Source of the DNA: JAEDHM01 sp964368645
Lineage (GTDB): Bacteria > Bacillota > Clostridia > Christensenellales > CAG-1252
Assembly: GCA_964368645.1 (NCBI GenBank)
Contig: CAYJBY010000005.1
Coordinates: 61,235 to 125,234, forward strand
Direction: 5' to 3'
Length of the DNA stretch: 64,000 bases
Part shown: positions 7,501 to 22,500 of the stretch, piece by piece
How positions within the stretch are numbered: position 1 is the stretch's first letter
Layout of the letters: every line of letters starts with the position of its first letter
Notes under the pieces: generated by a model
Database searches by the model: none
Told to the model about the DNA's origin: nothing
The model's input: only the letters and a program-made list of their open reading frames with translations
Translations under genes and position numbers: made by a program

Positions 7501-10500
7501 GCTTTGGATAACATCTACGTTGAGACTGAAATCGGCGTTGCTTACAACCTTAACACCCACACTTACGATTTAAGTCAAATCGTTGAAAAGGTAACTCAAA
7601 TGGAAGCTATCGGCGCAATTCTTCCCGAAAGCGTTGCGTCTATCATTAAGGATTTGATTCTTCAGGTCCAGGTATCAGGTACGGTTCAGGGCGACTTAAG
7701 AATCAAAATCGGAGCTAACCTTGACTTCGGCAACCTGCTTGGCAATCTTCAGGCTAAGGTTGAGATTTTATCAGGCGACAGCTCTCTTATCACCGTGATT
7801 TACGACAGCGTTTACATTTATGTAAGCGCAGACCTTGGCAGTACCGCCACAGGCATTACCTCGGGTATCAATATCCCCAACCTCAAGATTAAGGTCGGCA
7901 AGCTGGCTTGCGGCTGTACCAAGGACGAGTGTATCCGTAACGGCAGCTGTTACGCTTTAGACGGCAGTTTGATTTGCGCAGACTCCTGCGAATGCACCTG
8001 CTGTGCACAGCTTTCCGCGGCGGAAGATCCTCAACCTGCGCAGACGGATATCGTTTCCACGTTACTTGACAATATCGGCATTTTGGAATACGTTTACGCC
8101 AACTCCAGCGGCGTAGGCTTGACTCTTGCAAGAGATTCCATTTCACGCATACTCAACGTACTGGGCGTCAATCTCGGTAACGCTTTTGACAATCTCGGCT
8201 TGAGCGCGTTCTTGAAACTCAAGGACGGACTGGGCGTTAGCGCGACCTTGAATTTAGGCGAAACTGACACCTTGACCTTAAGCTTGGACAAAATCGGACT
8301 CAATTTCGCTCACAGAGATTTCCAAATCGACGAAGACGATTATCAGCTTTTGGACTTAGCGGATTTCAGCACGGTGGGCGTTGCGCTCTCCGGCAGTATC
8401 AGACTGGGTATCAAGGCTTTCGACAAGAATACAACCACTGCTACCATAGGTACGGTTGTAAATCAGTTCCTTAAGGATATCGACCTAGGCTTAAGCGTCA
8501 GCAGTGACGTTAATATCGGCTTGGGCTTCGACCTTATGGCTAACGCAGACCTCACCAACGTGGATTTCGCAGACACTTCCTCTCTCGTTAATTTGCTTGC
8601 GGACGTTCAACTGATGCTCCGTGCATATATACTTGATAGTGCAGGTGCGCGCGCGAAGCTGGCTGTTATGCTTTATTACGACGGTACTAACGATACCGTT
8701 TATGCTTCCGTACCTCTTATCGGCGTGGAGCCTATAAGCTACAAGGGACTTGACCTTGTAACCCTCTTGGGCGGCTTGTTCGCCGGTTCGGATGAAACTG
8801 CGGCGGCAGGCGACGCAGTCACCAATTACGAAAAACTTGTCGCGTTGCGCGTCAACAGCGACAACATTATGCTGATGGTCAGCGGCGGTCTTATCGCTTC
8901 CGCTTTGGCTGAGTTCGGCGTGAATATCGAGGGCTTGGATTTCGGTGCGCTTATCGAATCCGTAAGCCTTGGCATTTCCACAGGCGAGAATAACAAGGGC
9001 TTGACAATAGGCGTAGGCGCGGCAGGCGTTTCCCTTACCTTGGGCGTCAACGGCATACAGCTTTCCTTAACTCCGATAGACATCGAGGGCAAGGCGTTTG
9101 CGAACGCCGCGGATAAGCAGCGTTACGTTTCCGTTACCAACGAAAACGGCGAATTTGCTCTTAACGAGATATATCTTGCGGCTTCCGTTACCTTGGATTT
9201 GTCCTCTTCCGAATTCGGACTTGACGAGAACGGCAAACCCGAATATGAGCTGACCGACCTGATTAACGCGATCGTGAAAATGCTCAAGTTATCCGACGAT
9301 ATTACCTCTCTTATCGAGTCTGTTGCGTTCTATGCAGGCGCAGGCGGTAACATAGGCGACGTGTTTAATAGTCCTCTTACCGTATCCCTTGCGGTCAACG
9401 CTAACGTGAACGACTATTCCACGTTGCAAATCGCACTGCTGATTAGCAATAAGGACAGCAATTTGATTTCAATTTACTATGACGGCGACGTCGAAGCGGA
9501 GATTGATACGGTTTACGTGGATTTGTCCTCAATCGGAGCCAAGAAGTTTAAGATTGAAGGATTAGGTTTGATGAAGCTTATCGGCGGCGTACTTCCTGCG
9601 GGCGGAGTCAATTCTCTGCTTTCCGGTCTTCTGAACGGCACCGCGGCGGCAGGCGAGCCTTTGACTTGCGGCTGTACCTGTGCGGTTTGCGCGGCAAACG
9701 GCGGCTGTAAGGACGGCACGCTTTGCGCTACCTCCTGTATCTGTTCCTGCCATCTGCCTGCGGTCGGCACCTGCGGCTGTACTAACCCTGCTTGTAAGAG
9801 AGCCGGCACCTGCGTTGAAAGCTACGACGACGGCGACGCAGTAACCTTTAGCGGCTGTACTTGTCCGATTCACAACGATTTCAACATTTTCGACACTGTT
9901 AATAAGATATTGGGTTCCGTAACGATAGACGGAACCAAGGGCGTTATCGGAGTAGCGACAACCTCCTCCTTCCTGCCTGTGGTACTGGGCTTACTCGCCA
10001 TTGACGTGACCGGTTGGGCACTTCCCGACGTGGCTGTCAGCGCAGAGGTTTGCCTTAAGGACTTCGGCATCAAAATCGGTGCGCAGGTCTTTGACGACAG
10101 TCAGCAGTCCGCTTTCGGTTTAGGTATCGGAATCGGCGGCTTCGGCATAGGTCTTGCGGCGAAAGAGATTCTTCCCAATAATACGGACGATTTCATTAAT
10201 TGGAAGGATATGAATCTCGGCTTTGAAACCAGAGCGCAAATCGACTTGGTTTTGGACAGCAGCTATGCACAAGCACTTAACGAATTTATCAATGATAAGA
10301 TTACGGGAAGTGCGTTCAGCCTCGTAGTGGAGGAGAACAAGGAAGGCGATCAGTTCCGCGTTCAGTTAGGTCTGGAATTGGCGGCTAACATAGTCCTTTA
10401 CGGCTTTAACGATCCTCAAATCGAGCTGTGGCTGTCCGTTTACGCAGACGTTAACGGTTCGGATATTTTTGCGGCAGGCAACCAGTTCTTATCCTTATAT

Positions 10501-13500
10501 TACAACACGCGCGACTTCTATAACGAAAGCACCTCTTCCTATCGTGAATCCTTGTACGTGATATTAGGCTCCGCGCAGAACGAGGACACCAACGGCGTAA
10601 GAATCGACGACCTTGGTATAGTTGACGTAGTGCTTCAGCTTCTCAGCCTTGACTTAGGCGACCTTGCAGATAAGGAAGAAGAGGTTGCGTCGGCAGGTGA
10701 ACCCGTATCCGATTCCTCAATAGCAGGTATTTTATCCCTGATGTTCACCGCGGACGAAAACAGCGGTACGGGCATTGTGCTGTCTGTTGACGACGGCGTA
10801 ATCGGCACCCTGCTGGCATTCCTTCAGGCGGAAGGCTTTATGCCTCCTCTCAACGGCGCAACTGTAAGACTTGCCACGGACAACAGCGGTTTAACCGTCA
10901 ATCTCAACAGCAAATCTTATATCGGTATCAGCTTAAGCGATTACGGTTTGATTTTTGCCGACGGTTTGAACAAATCCGCTAAATATGCCGAATATATCGA
11001 CAATATTCGTGACAAGACATCTAATATGGCTGAGCTTGGACAGCTGTTCTTCAGCGTGTCCGCAACAGTTAAAGGCGCCAGCGGTATAATCGAAGGCAGT
11101 GAAAGCCTTATCAGTATGAGTTCGGGCGAGCAGGTACTAGAATTGCTTTTGACCTCAGATACACAGGGCAACTTCTATTACGGTATTGACCTTGAGGTTT
11201 CCGTAGAAGGACTTAACCTCTCGGGTTTTACACTTGCGTCCTTTAACGGCGAGACGGATTTAGCGGCTTTGGTTGAGCAGATTATCTCTGATATGAAACT
11301 GGCGGTCAAGGCTGTAATCCGCGACAAGAACGTCCTTTCCGAAACGGACGGCGAGGGCAACGAGATAACATACCCCGACGGTAAGCCCGTTATCGGTATC
11401 TATTTCGTAAGCGAAATCACCGACGTAATTTACGTCAATATTCCTTCCTTGGATCTTAAGCTCGCTTTACGTGACGTAATCGACCTTAAGAGCATCATTA
11501 TGAACCTGCTTAACGGCGGCACTGCCGCTGCGGCGGGCGAGTCAAGCCCTATTGATATTAACGCTATTGTCAAACTGCTGGACGTTATCTCCTTATCGGA
11601 GAGCGGTCTTGCGGTTAATTTCAGCACCCAGCTGCTTTCCCGTATCATCGCTATGTTCGGCATCGACCTTTCTATGCCTGAGCTGGTGACTTGCATTGCT
11701 CTGGGCAACATTGATAAGTTGGGCGGTATCGACACCGATATAACCTCAGGCTTGGGCTTGAGCATTGCTCCCGTGTTTAATACCGACTTTTCCTTTGACC
11801 TTGTGTTCGGCGATTTGGCTCTGGAATTCAGGGCGGAACCGACACCGATTTTGTCCGAGTCTGCCGGCGAGCAGTCCGCAAATGAGGACGAGAGATTCTT
11901 TGGCAAGCTCAGCGGCTACGTATCCTACGACGCTTTGCAGGCGCACATCGACCTGCTTGTGGATTTGGAATTCAGCCTTGGCTCCAACACCGATCCCGAC
12001 GACACCAACGCTTTGACCTTCGAGTCCATACTGCGCGAGTTTACCAACGCGGACTTTGCGGTGAAGATAGTGGACACCTTAACAGGAAAGTACAGACTGG
12101 CAATCAGTGCCAATATCAACATTTCCGAGGGTGTGGAAAAGCTCTTCGGCTTAGAGCTTTATATGTCGCTGTATAAGGTTACGGAGAACACCGACGGCGA
12201 AGAGGTGCTTGATAAGACGTTGAGCATTTACTACGGCAGCGGTGTTTTGGGCTTGGATTTAGAAGGCGTTCTGGGATTAGAGCCTTTCCAGCTTGATATC
12301 GATTTAGGCGAAATGATCGGCGGCTTGTTCACCTCTAACGCAGTTGCGGCGGCGCAGGACGGCGAGCTTATCACCGACGCCTTGTCCTTTGATAAGGTTA
12401 TTAATACGGTTTACGGCGCGTGTGCGCTTAACGTGCATCAGCAGAACTTCGTATTAAGCGTTTCGGGCGAGATTCTTCAGTCCGCGCTCAACCTCTTGGG
12501 CTACGGCAACTATCTGCCGTCCTTAGCAGAGGGCTTTACGCTTAAGAACTCCGAGAACGTCAACGAGTTGGCAGACGGCAACTACCTCGTTAAGGTAGTG
12601 ACCGACGTCCGTACTTACAGCTTTGACTTCACAAAGGGTTACGTCAATAACCTTTACGTGCTTAATATCGGCAATTCCAATATCGCGTCCATCGCGGTAG
12701 AGGGCAACGGTGTTGACAGCGTGATGACAACCTCCGCCCAGTGGAACAGATACTTTGTAATCGACCGCTTGGGAAGCACCATCGCTTTCAACTTCAATTC
12801 CGCCGAGGTTAAGGGCTTAAAGTTAGGCAATTACACCGTTACGGTAACGTATTCGGACGGCGAGTTTGCGAAGTTTACTATGACGAAATCGGTAGCAACC
12901 GCTACCTATATGCCTGTCGGTATGGATATGGCAGGCAGTACCATAACTTCGATTTTAATTCAAAAGGCTGACGGCTTAGGCGGTTACGTAACCGTTGAGG
13001 ATTTCAGCACGAACAAGTGGGGCGATTACTTCGCAATCAACACCACAGGCGGCGGCATACAGCTGGGCTTGGGCTTGGAAAGCGGTATCACTGTTGCGCT
13101 CAAGGAGGATACGTTTATCCGCTTGGCTCTTAAGGACGTTGTTATCAAGGCTTCCCACAGTCCTATCGAAAAGAAGGACCTTAACGGCGTTGAGGAGTCC
13201 TATCTGTCCAATTCCAATATCGAATATCTGACTGTCAGCACCGCTCTTGAGGTCAACCTCACTGCGGAAAAGGACGTCAACGTGGACGTGAACGATATGC
13301 TCGGTGAGCTTTTAAGCGGCTTACAGGACGGCAAATTCGCCTCTCTGCCCTTAGAATTAAGCATAGAGAAACTGCTCTCCGCACATTATCTGATTAGCCT
13401 ACAGGCTAATATCAGATTCGACTTCTATCTGGATATTCCCGTCGATTTGGCAGGCTCCGAGATAGCTATTGAGATTTATAAGATGGGTGTTGACGGCAGT

Positions 13501-16500
13501 ATTGAAGCACAGCCTTCTATGTCCATCTACTATATGGGCGGTGACGGAGAATACGGCTGTATCTATCTGTACATAGCGTACTTTGATTTACGACTCAAGA
13601 TAGAGGAGCTTCCCATCAGCACTTATATCAATGAATTTATGAGCGGTCTGTTCGGCGGTTCCGAGGAACCTGCCGCGGCAGGTGAAACGGGCTTCAGCAT
13701 CGACAATATACTGGGCTTGTTCACAGGACTTAGCATCGGTGAGAGCGGCTTGCAGGTTGACTTTGTACCCAACGTCCTCGCCGCGGTTCTGGAAATCGCA
13801 GGCGTTGGCGGTCTTAACCTTATGGATATAGACGCGGAACAGAGTAAGGTTGCCGTTTATCTTGGTGACAAGAGCGGTAAACCCGAGCTTAATCTGACCT
13901 TTAACGAGGTTGATTACGAAAAGCTCTTCGAGTTCAAGCTCCTTATTCCCACCAATACTTATACTTACGCGAGAGCGGCAGGCACCGAAGGCTTTGTGGG
14001 CAGTTGGCGCGACGTTTCGGGCGCGACCTACGTCTTCAATTCCGATAATACCTTCTCCTATACGGTTGGCTCTTCCACCGTTTCGGGTAACTGGAGCGAA
14101 AGCAACGGGAAGTACGTTTCCGTCGAGACAGTGTCGGGCAACCGACTGGTTTGGAGCTATGACGAGGTGAACGATACGGTTTCCTACAATGCAAACGTCA
14201 ACGTAGGACTGTCGATGTACAGCTTCGCAATCGGCTTCAATCAGGAGCTTAATCTTGCCAACATTACGGGAGCCTTCCAGTCTTTGACCGAGGTCAACGC
14301 GATGTTCCTTGAGCTGAAAGGCTCTTTGGAAATCAATACCGAGGACAATACCGCTATGGATATTGTCAACAATATCGACCTGTCAGGTATAACCAGTCTT
14401 CTCGGTGCAGGCAAACTCTCCCTTGATATGGAGGAGGAGAACTTCAGATACGATTTTGACGTTCAGGCAAATATCGGCTTGAGCGATACTATTGCCACCT
14501 TGGCGCAGGAGGGTGCTACTCTTAACACCATTCTTACATCCGTGTTCAACAACCTCTACTTATATATGCAGGTTGTGAAAACCGTCAATCTCGCCAACGG
14601 CAATACCGTTAAGAATCCTATTCTGACTATCTACTATTACAACAATTACCTGTTTGCCGACCTGTCGGCGTTAGGTCTGCCTAAGATTGCGGTGCCTATA
14701 GTGCTTTCCGACTTGATCGACGCTATCAGTGCTAACTCCGCACCGGCGGCGGCTACCGATCCCGCAACAGTTGATCCGTTCGCTCTGCTTTACAACGCAG
14801 AGGGCTTGGTTATGTCCGCAGGTTCCTCGTTCATCGGCTACCTTCTTGAGCTGTTAGGCACCAACATCGACGCCGAATTCGACGTCAAGGCCACAATCAG
14901 CAAGGAAACAGGCATCACGGTTGCCGCTTCCGCTATCGGCTCTAAGCGTATATCCGGCACGGTTGACTCGGCTTTGGTCGGCGTTGACTACGATGAGGAC
15001 GGCTACGTATATCAGAAGGAAAACGGCTCTATAGTTTACGATACTGACGGCAAGCCTGTGTTCCAGCGTTCCGCTACCGAGCTTTCTCTCAATATCGCTA
15101 AGCCTACGATAAGCCTCGGCGGTCAGATAAGCAACCTCGTTGAGGATACGGCCGATTACGCCTATACCAACGATTTCAACTGGATACACTTGTCCGCTTC
15201 CGTTAATCTGGAGGCGTACCTTAACGAAACCGACAGCTCCGCCTTGGGACAGTATTACCTTACCGACTTGGCGGCAGGACTTTTCGGCGGTGAAAAGATA
15301 CCCGTCAACGTGTTAGGCAGCGGCTTGACAGGCGAGAGCAACGAAAAAGTGGTTTACCGTAACTACACCGTTGATTTTGCAGTCAACCTTTATTTGCCCG
15401 ACATCGGCAAATCCGAGCTGTATTTACATCTGTTTAACACCACCTTGGACGGCATAGTCCAAGAATATCTCACCATATTCTACGACGGCGACAATCATCT
15501 GTATCTGTCCGTGCCTATGTTCTCGGACGGCTTATCCTTAAAACTTGATTTGAATTTGGATTCTCTGCTTGCAGGTTCTTCCATTAAGCAGACTCTTGCC
15601 GATTTCGACTTGGGCAAGCTGATTGACGAGTTCATTTACGGCAAAACCACCGATGAGGAAACTTCCGAAGTGGCAGAGGCGGAGGACGCAGCCGAAGAAG
15701 GCTCTATGCTTGACTTTATCGCGTCCATACTTAGGAGCGTAACCGTTTCCAAGATAGGAAGCAACGGCACAAGCAGACTGGTTGTGAACTTTGCAACCAC
15801 TATTCTACGCACCGTTTCCCAAAAGTATCTCAGCGGCATCGAGCTTGACATTCCTCACCTTAACGAGCTTAGCCTGTACGTTGACCTTTTAGGCAGAGAG
15901 ATCGGCATTACCGCCGCTGTGGATAAAAAGTATTCCGAGCAGGCGCAGGATCCGTTTATCAAGCTGAAGATCGGCAACTACTCCATAAGAGGTACCAGAC
16001 AGAATATCGATTTCGACGGTAGCAGCTATAACACCACCGCCGATTATCAGCACCTGTATATGAAAGCGTCAGGTCTTATTTCCTACTCCTTTGCGGACGG
16101 TATTTACGACCTCGGCGGCTTGCTTGAAAGTCTGGTCGGCGACGTTTCCATTCCTCTTGAACTGGAAAACATCAACGGCAGTTTATATACCGAAATCGAC
16201 GCCAAAATCGGCGTAACCGACCTGTACAGCTCCGAGCTTAACATAGCAATGTACACGGACATCACCACTACGGAGGGCTTATCCGAGGAAAGAAAGCAGG
16301 CTCACTTGTTCCTCGCAGTTTACGTGGATATTCTCCGCGGCGAGGTTTATATCGACGCTCCTTGGTTTAACGTGCCTAAAATGCTGATTGTGGGACTTGA
16401 TTTCCGCTCTCTGCTAGGCTCCGTTCTCGGCGGAAGCGAAGAGGAAACGGCGGCGGCAGGCGAAAACGATTTGTCTAAGTATGCTCAGCTTGTGGCGGCG

Positions 16501-19500
16501 ATAATCAACGATATTACCGTAACGGACGGCGTTTATAACAATAAGACTGGCGCTGTCATTCCCGGAAAGGAAAAGGGCGTTTACATTACGTTCAGCAACG
16601 ATATTATTACCGCTATCTTAGCCGCGGTTTCCGACAGCATTACGGTAACTATGCCCGTGACGCTTAAGAGCCTTGTGGCTGACTTCAGTCTTACCGAGAT
16701 GCGTTTGGATATCGAAAGCGAATTCTCCATCTACGATAAGCACGGTTACAACGGCAGTGCAACGGATTTGGACGGCTTCTTCAAGATGAACTTCGGTATT
16801 TCCCGTCTGGAATTCACCGATACCACCGTAAGATCAGAGGCTACTCAGGACGTTACGCAGTACAAGACGATATTGGACTTCGGCAACGCCGCAGGCGATT
16901 ACCTCGTTTTGGAAAACATCTATCTGGAAGCTTCCCTTACGCTGGACAGCGCAATGCTTGCTCAGCAGGTTGACCTTAACGACGTTTTGCGTTACCTGTT
17001 CAACGACAAGATTGACTTCACCGTATTGGAAGAGGTCAATACCGCTTACAGCTTGGACATCAAGGCTAACCTTAACCTTGAAAATATCGGCTGGTCGGAA
17101 ATTTTGGTCGAAATAACAATGACCGAATGGGAAAGCAATGCAAGACTTGACGAAAGCAACGCTCTGTTCGTAAGAGCCTACTACGTAGGTATTGACAATT
17201 CTCTGTATTTGGATATGCCTATGCTTGGCATTTACAATATACAAGTGAACTTGGATTTAGGCAGTTTGCTTAGCTCCGGCGGTAGCGAAGAGGACACCGA
17301 CAAGCTGACTTGCGGCTGTACCAATCCCGAATGTATGGCTAACGGCTCCTGCTTTACCACCGTTGACGGCGTAAGGTATAAGCTTTGTGCCAACGAATGT
17401 TACTGTACCTGTTGCGTACTGCCTTGCGGCTGTACCAACGTGGCGTGTCTGACCAACGGCGGCTGTTATGACGCCGATAACCACAGATTATGCCTGTATA
17501 ACTGCGACTGCTCTCACTGTCAGGTTTCGGGTTGCGGCTGTTCCAACGCTCAATGTCTGAACAACGGCTCTTGCTATGACGAGAACAACGTCCGTATCTG
17601 CGACGGTGTTTCCTGCGGTTGCGTTTGCACCTATCACATTTGCGGCTGTAACAGCGTTTACTGTGACGCAGACTGCCGTAATGACGCGACGGGCAAACTG
17701 ACCTGTCCCGACGGCTGTGCTTGCTCTCACTGCGTACTGACCTGTAATTGCCGTGACGACGCTTGCTTGAGGAACGGTTCCTGCTTCAAGGCGGACGGCA
17801 CCCGTATCTGTGACGGTACGGAATGCGGCTGTCATTGCGCAGGTCTGTCCTGCGGCTGTACCGACGCGGCTTGTATCACACGCGGTTCCTGTTATAACGA
17901 CAAGGGTATCCGTACCTGCACGTCCGAGACGGGAAAGTGCTGTAGCTGTACTCTGCTGATTTGCGGCTGTGACAGTCCTATTTGCGCATCTGCCGGCGGT
18001 TGCTGGTACATCGGAACGGACGGCAAGATTATCAGCCGTTGCCCTGCCGATTGTTCCTGCGGTCACTGCGTACTGCCTTGCGGCTGTACCGACAGCTACT
18101 GTATCGAGTATGCTTGGCACTATATCAAACTCAACAATATCAACGACAAGGCGGCTATTGCTGCGGTTCTGCAATCCGCTTGCGGAATTAACGGTATTTA
18201 CTGTAGCGACGCTTGCGCCTGCACTTGCAAAAAGCCCGCGGCGGAAAGCTGTCCCTGCGGTAATCAGGCTTGCATTGACGCAGGTTCCTGTATTAGCGGT
18301 TACGAAAGCGTAAACGGCGTTTACGTTGCCAGCACGGGCGAGGCGGTAAAGGCAGGTACCAACAACCAGCGTGTTGTTACCATCAACAGAACCAGCTATT
18401 TAATATCCTTATATAAGGTCAACGGCACTCCCGTTGTTTTGGACGGCATAATCAGCGTGGACACCGTTGCGAATACGGTCAACGCCTGCTATATGTATTA
18501 CGATACGACGTTGAGTATGGTGCGCTACGGTTACGTGGATATTCCTCTTACCACCGCTCCTACCGTTGCTTCGGGCGTTACTGCTACAGTAGTTTCCGAC
18601 GGTACCTTGGTAGAGGCGCGTTACGACGCGGTAAGCGGTAAGTACAGCTACGTCAACGCTAACGAAACAACCGTTACGGTTGGCGCGGAATACCTAATCT
18701 ACGATGTTGCAACCTACGAATATACAACTGTTGAAAACGGAACGTACGACGTCTTTGATGCTACCTTAGGTCTTTATATCCAGAAGGACGTTGCGACAAG
18801 CGGCGATTACTGGGTATTGGATACCGCAGACGCTCATAAGAAAATCGTTTCGATAAGGGCTATTCACCGCGAGGGCTGTAACACAGCGGCTTGCACATGC
18901 GCAGTCGGTTACGGCGCAGACGGCACGCTCAGAACCTTAGGTATTACCGAACTGGCTTGCGGCTGTACCAATCTCGCTTGTATCGAGCACGGTACCTGCG
19001 TAGAGCGTTACGTCCATATTACAAGAGAGAAAAAGGACGCCGAGGGCAACGTAGTTGGCATTGAGAATTTGATTATTCCCATTTGCTACTGCGACAATTA
19101 CGCTTACGTTTATGATGATTCCATCAGCGAAAGCGATACCGCGCCCAGAGCGGACGGCAAGATTCACGTAAGCAAATACGATACCGACCTGCTTGACACC
19201 TACATTAAGTGCGTCCGCAGTGACGACAGTTGCTTGTGCCACAGCGACGTATTGCGTTGCTTGTGTTCTAACCCCGCCCATATCAAGAACTTCCGCTGTC
19301 CCGATGGCTGTGACAGCTGTGACGGCTCCTGCCGTACACATTACGCACAGCTGTTCTCCAGTATGTTCGATTCCCTCAAGCTGTACAAGGAAAAGGATTC
19401 TCCTTCCGGTATCAACTCCACGGTACTTTACCTTAAGAGTAACAACTACTTAAGCGCGAAGCTGTTCGAGCTGATTGCAAGAGAGGAGCTTGGCGACGAC

Positions 19501-22500
19501 CGTACCCCGTTGATTGGTATCGAAGCCTCCATTAACCTCCTTAACCGCGATGCAGAGGGTACGATTCAGCCTATAGTTGACAACCTTGATTTGTCCTTGG
19601 GTATCTTCCTTTACAGCGAAAGAATTGCGGACGAGGCTAACAAATCCACTATTTCCATAACTATCGGCGACGCTACCTTGTCCAGCGGCAAGCAGGATAT
19701 TGAGGTCTATGACCTAGACCACAATACAGGTGCTAAGACCAACGAATTGGTAGATTTGACCGATTATCAGTTATTCTCCGAGTTGAGCAAGCTATCCTTC
19801 TCAATGTCCTTTGCTATTGTCAACTTCCCCGGTGAATCCGATTACGACACCGCTCCTATCAGCAAACTGATCGGTGCGATATTCCCCGAGGTAGAGAGCT
19901 ATGCAAGTCTGTTAATCGAGAGCTTCGACCCCTTGATGGTTTATACCTTCGATATCAGAGGCGCACTTAATTTGGATAATATCAACGGCTCCGAGCTGTA
20001 TCTGGCTTTGACGGAGGGCGGCGCGTACTCAGGCACCGTCGAAAGACGTTTGGGTATGCTGTATTACGACGGAACGGGCGAGGAAACAAAACTCTACGTC
20101 GATATACCTGCTTTCAATATTAATACAATCGTTTATACGGGTTTGGATATAGCATCCTTTATACCTGTAAGCACCCCTGCGGAAAGCTGCGGCTGTACTA
20201 ACGTGCGCTGTACCGACGCAGGCTCCTGTTACGACGAGTACGGCGTGAGAATGTGCGACGGCAAGAACTGCGGTTGCTCCTGTTCCGCCCTGTATTGCGG
20301 CTGTAACGACGCGGCGTGCATAGCTAACGGTTCCTGCGTGGATTCCACGGGAACGGTGCTTTGCGCCGACAACTGTGACTGCGACCACTGTATCGCGTCT
20401 GCCGGCGACGGCACTCCGTTAGCTTGCGGTTGTGACAATCTTGAGTGTACCGCTCGCGGAAGCTGTATTTACGGCTGTCCCAAGTGCAACGGTTCCTGCC
20501 ACCGTGCAGGCACTACCAAGTTTCCTTGCGGCTGTAGCGACACTATCTGTGTAGATAGAGGCAGTTGTTATTCAAGCTGTCCTTACTGCTTGGACGGTTC
20601 CTGCCACGCGGAGGAGAATGCCTCTAAGCTGTTCAGCGATTTAGGCTACACGCTTAACGTGGTTATGGCTAATATCGTCAACGTAAGTATGTCTATGAAT
20701 ACGGGCGTTCAGGTTGAGATTAACCCCGGACTTATCGGTCTTGTACTCCAGAAATTCGGTATCAATATCGATATCGGCGTACTTGACGGCGTATGCACCC
20801 TGAAAGCAGGTGCGTTACTCGCCACTTCGGGTATGGGTATTAACCTTGAACTCAACGCACTGGTTGACGATGATTACGTAGGCGCGGCTCCTTATGTACG
20901 CGCATTCATTGACGATATATCCCTTACCTTAGGTCAGGAGCCCGTTAAGATTCCTTCGGCTCTTGCCAATCAGATAGACAACGGCGAATTTAGCGAGCTG
21001 ACTCTTGACAGCAAGATTTCCATTGCCCTTAACGGCGAGCTGGGCTTAGGTGCCTCGGCAACCAGTACGGGTATGGATTTGTCCGGCGTTATTACCTCGC
21101 TGTTGAGCGAGAACGTGGATTTCGCTTTGGATTTTGTCGAGGGTGACGTTGTTTACAAATTCAACCTCTATCTTACCTTTGACTTAGGTACCGTATTCGA
21201 GGGCGGAAGTATCTCCTCCAATATCAACATCACGAGCATTATCGAAAAGAGCGAAGTCTTGCTTGAGCTGATTAGAATGGGCGATTCCGAACTTGGAACC
21301 GATACCAAGGTTCTGCTGTCTTTGTACTTGAAGGACGGCATAGCTTACGTGGATTTGGATATCTTAGACAGTACCCCCGGCGTCAAGATTGACGTTGCCG
21401 ACCTTTTGGGCGCAACCGAAGTTACCGACGAGGCTGCCGCAAGCGCGGATTACAGCAAGGAACTGGATATTACCGACAGCGATAAGCCCGAGGTTATCAC
21501 CGCAGGCAGAATGTATCACTATCTTGAGGACAAGATAACCTATAAGGCTACCTTGGGCGCAAGCTTGACCACCTCTCTCACCTTAGTGGGCGAGGAACGC
21601 GTTACTATCCCCTCCGAAAAGTGGAGCGAGTGCTTTGCAATCAGCGTTGACGACAAGGGTGTTACCACCTATACCGTCAACGAAAACAGCGACATTATCA
21701 GCGCGTTGCTTACCGAGGGCTGTCTGCTTTACGATTTGGAAATCGGTTATCGCAGATATCAGGACAGCACGGGTTACATCACCTTGACCTACGATATGGC
21801 GGGCAAGGCTCTTAACAAGCTGTCCATAAGCGGCACCGACGATAAGAACGAGGGCTTCGTTAAGGAGCTGTTCGTCAACGGCGAGTGGGTTGAAGGTTAC
21901 GAGGATTACGTTATCCTTTCCACCGAGGACAAGGTTACAACTTATGAGCTGACGGTGTTTGCACAGAGCGAACATTACAACACGATTTCTCTCCAGAGCA
22001 TTGCCGATGTGGAAACCGTTACCGCTTGCAACACCTTTAAGCTGGCGTTGAAGGGCGAAACTATTGATTCTGTGGTCATCAAGGCTGTGAACCGTACCGA
22101 TTTGGTACTGAACACTCCCGAAGCTATAGCTAAGTATTTCGTTTATTCCACCGTTGACGGAGTAACCTATTTCTCCTTCAAACGCGCGAATAACGCTGAC
22201 GTTACCGCATTAAAGAACTCCTTGGACAATTCCTACTTCACGGTAGAGGTCGTCACGGATAACGGTACTTGCGCGTTTAACGCGAAGATCGGCAAATACA
22301 ACAACATCAACGGCAATATAGTCAATACTCTGCTTTCCGTTATCGGAAGAATTTACGGCGGCAAGAACACCATTCAAATCGGAATCAGCAATTACGTATT
22401 GATGGTTGTGGAAGAGTTCCTCGGTATCCCTCTGGATCTGATGGAGCTTGACTACCTCACCCTTTCGGCGTTACTTACGGACAGCTTGACCTACGGCTCG

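Noticed and set aside
17488..18174. Long minus-strand frames inside the giant genes, for example 17488-18174, 26800-27564, 34876-35580 and 55320-56063
   Set aside because: They mirror the codon bias and repeats of the + strand genes, have no ribosome binding sites, and give repetitive Ala/Val/Thr-rich products without families.
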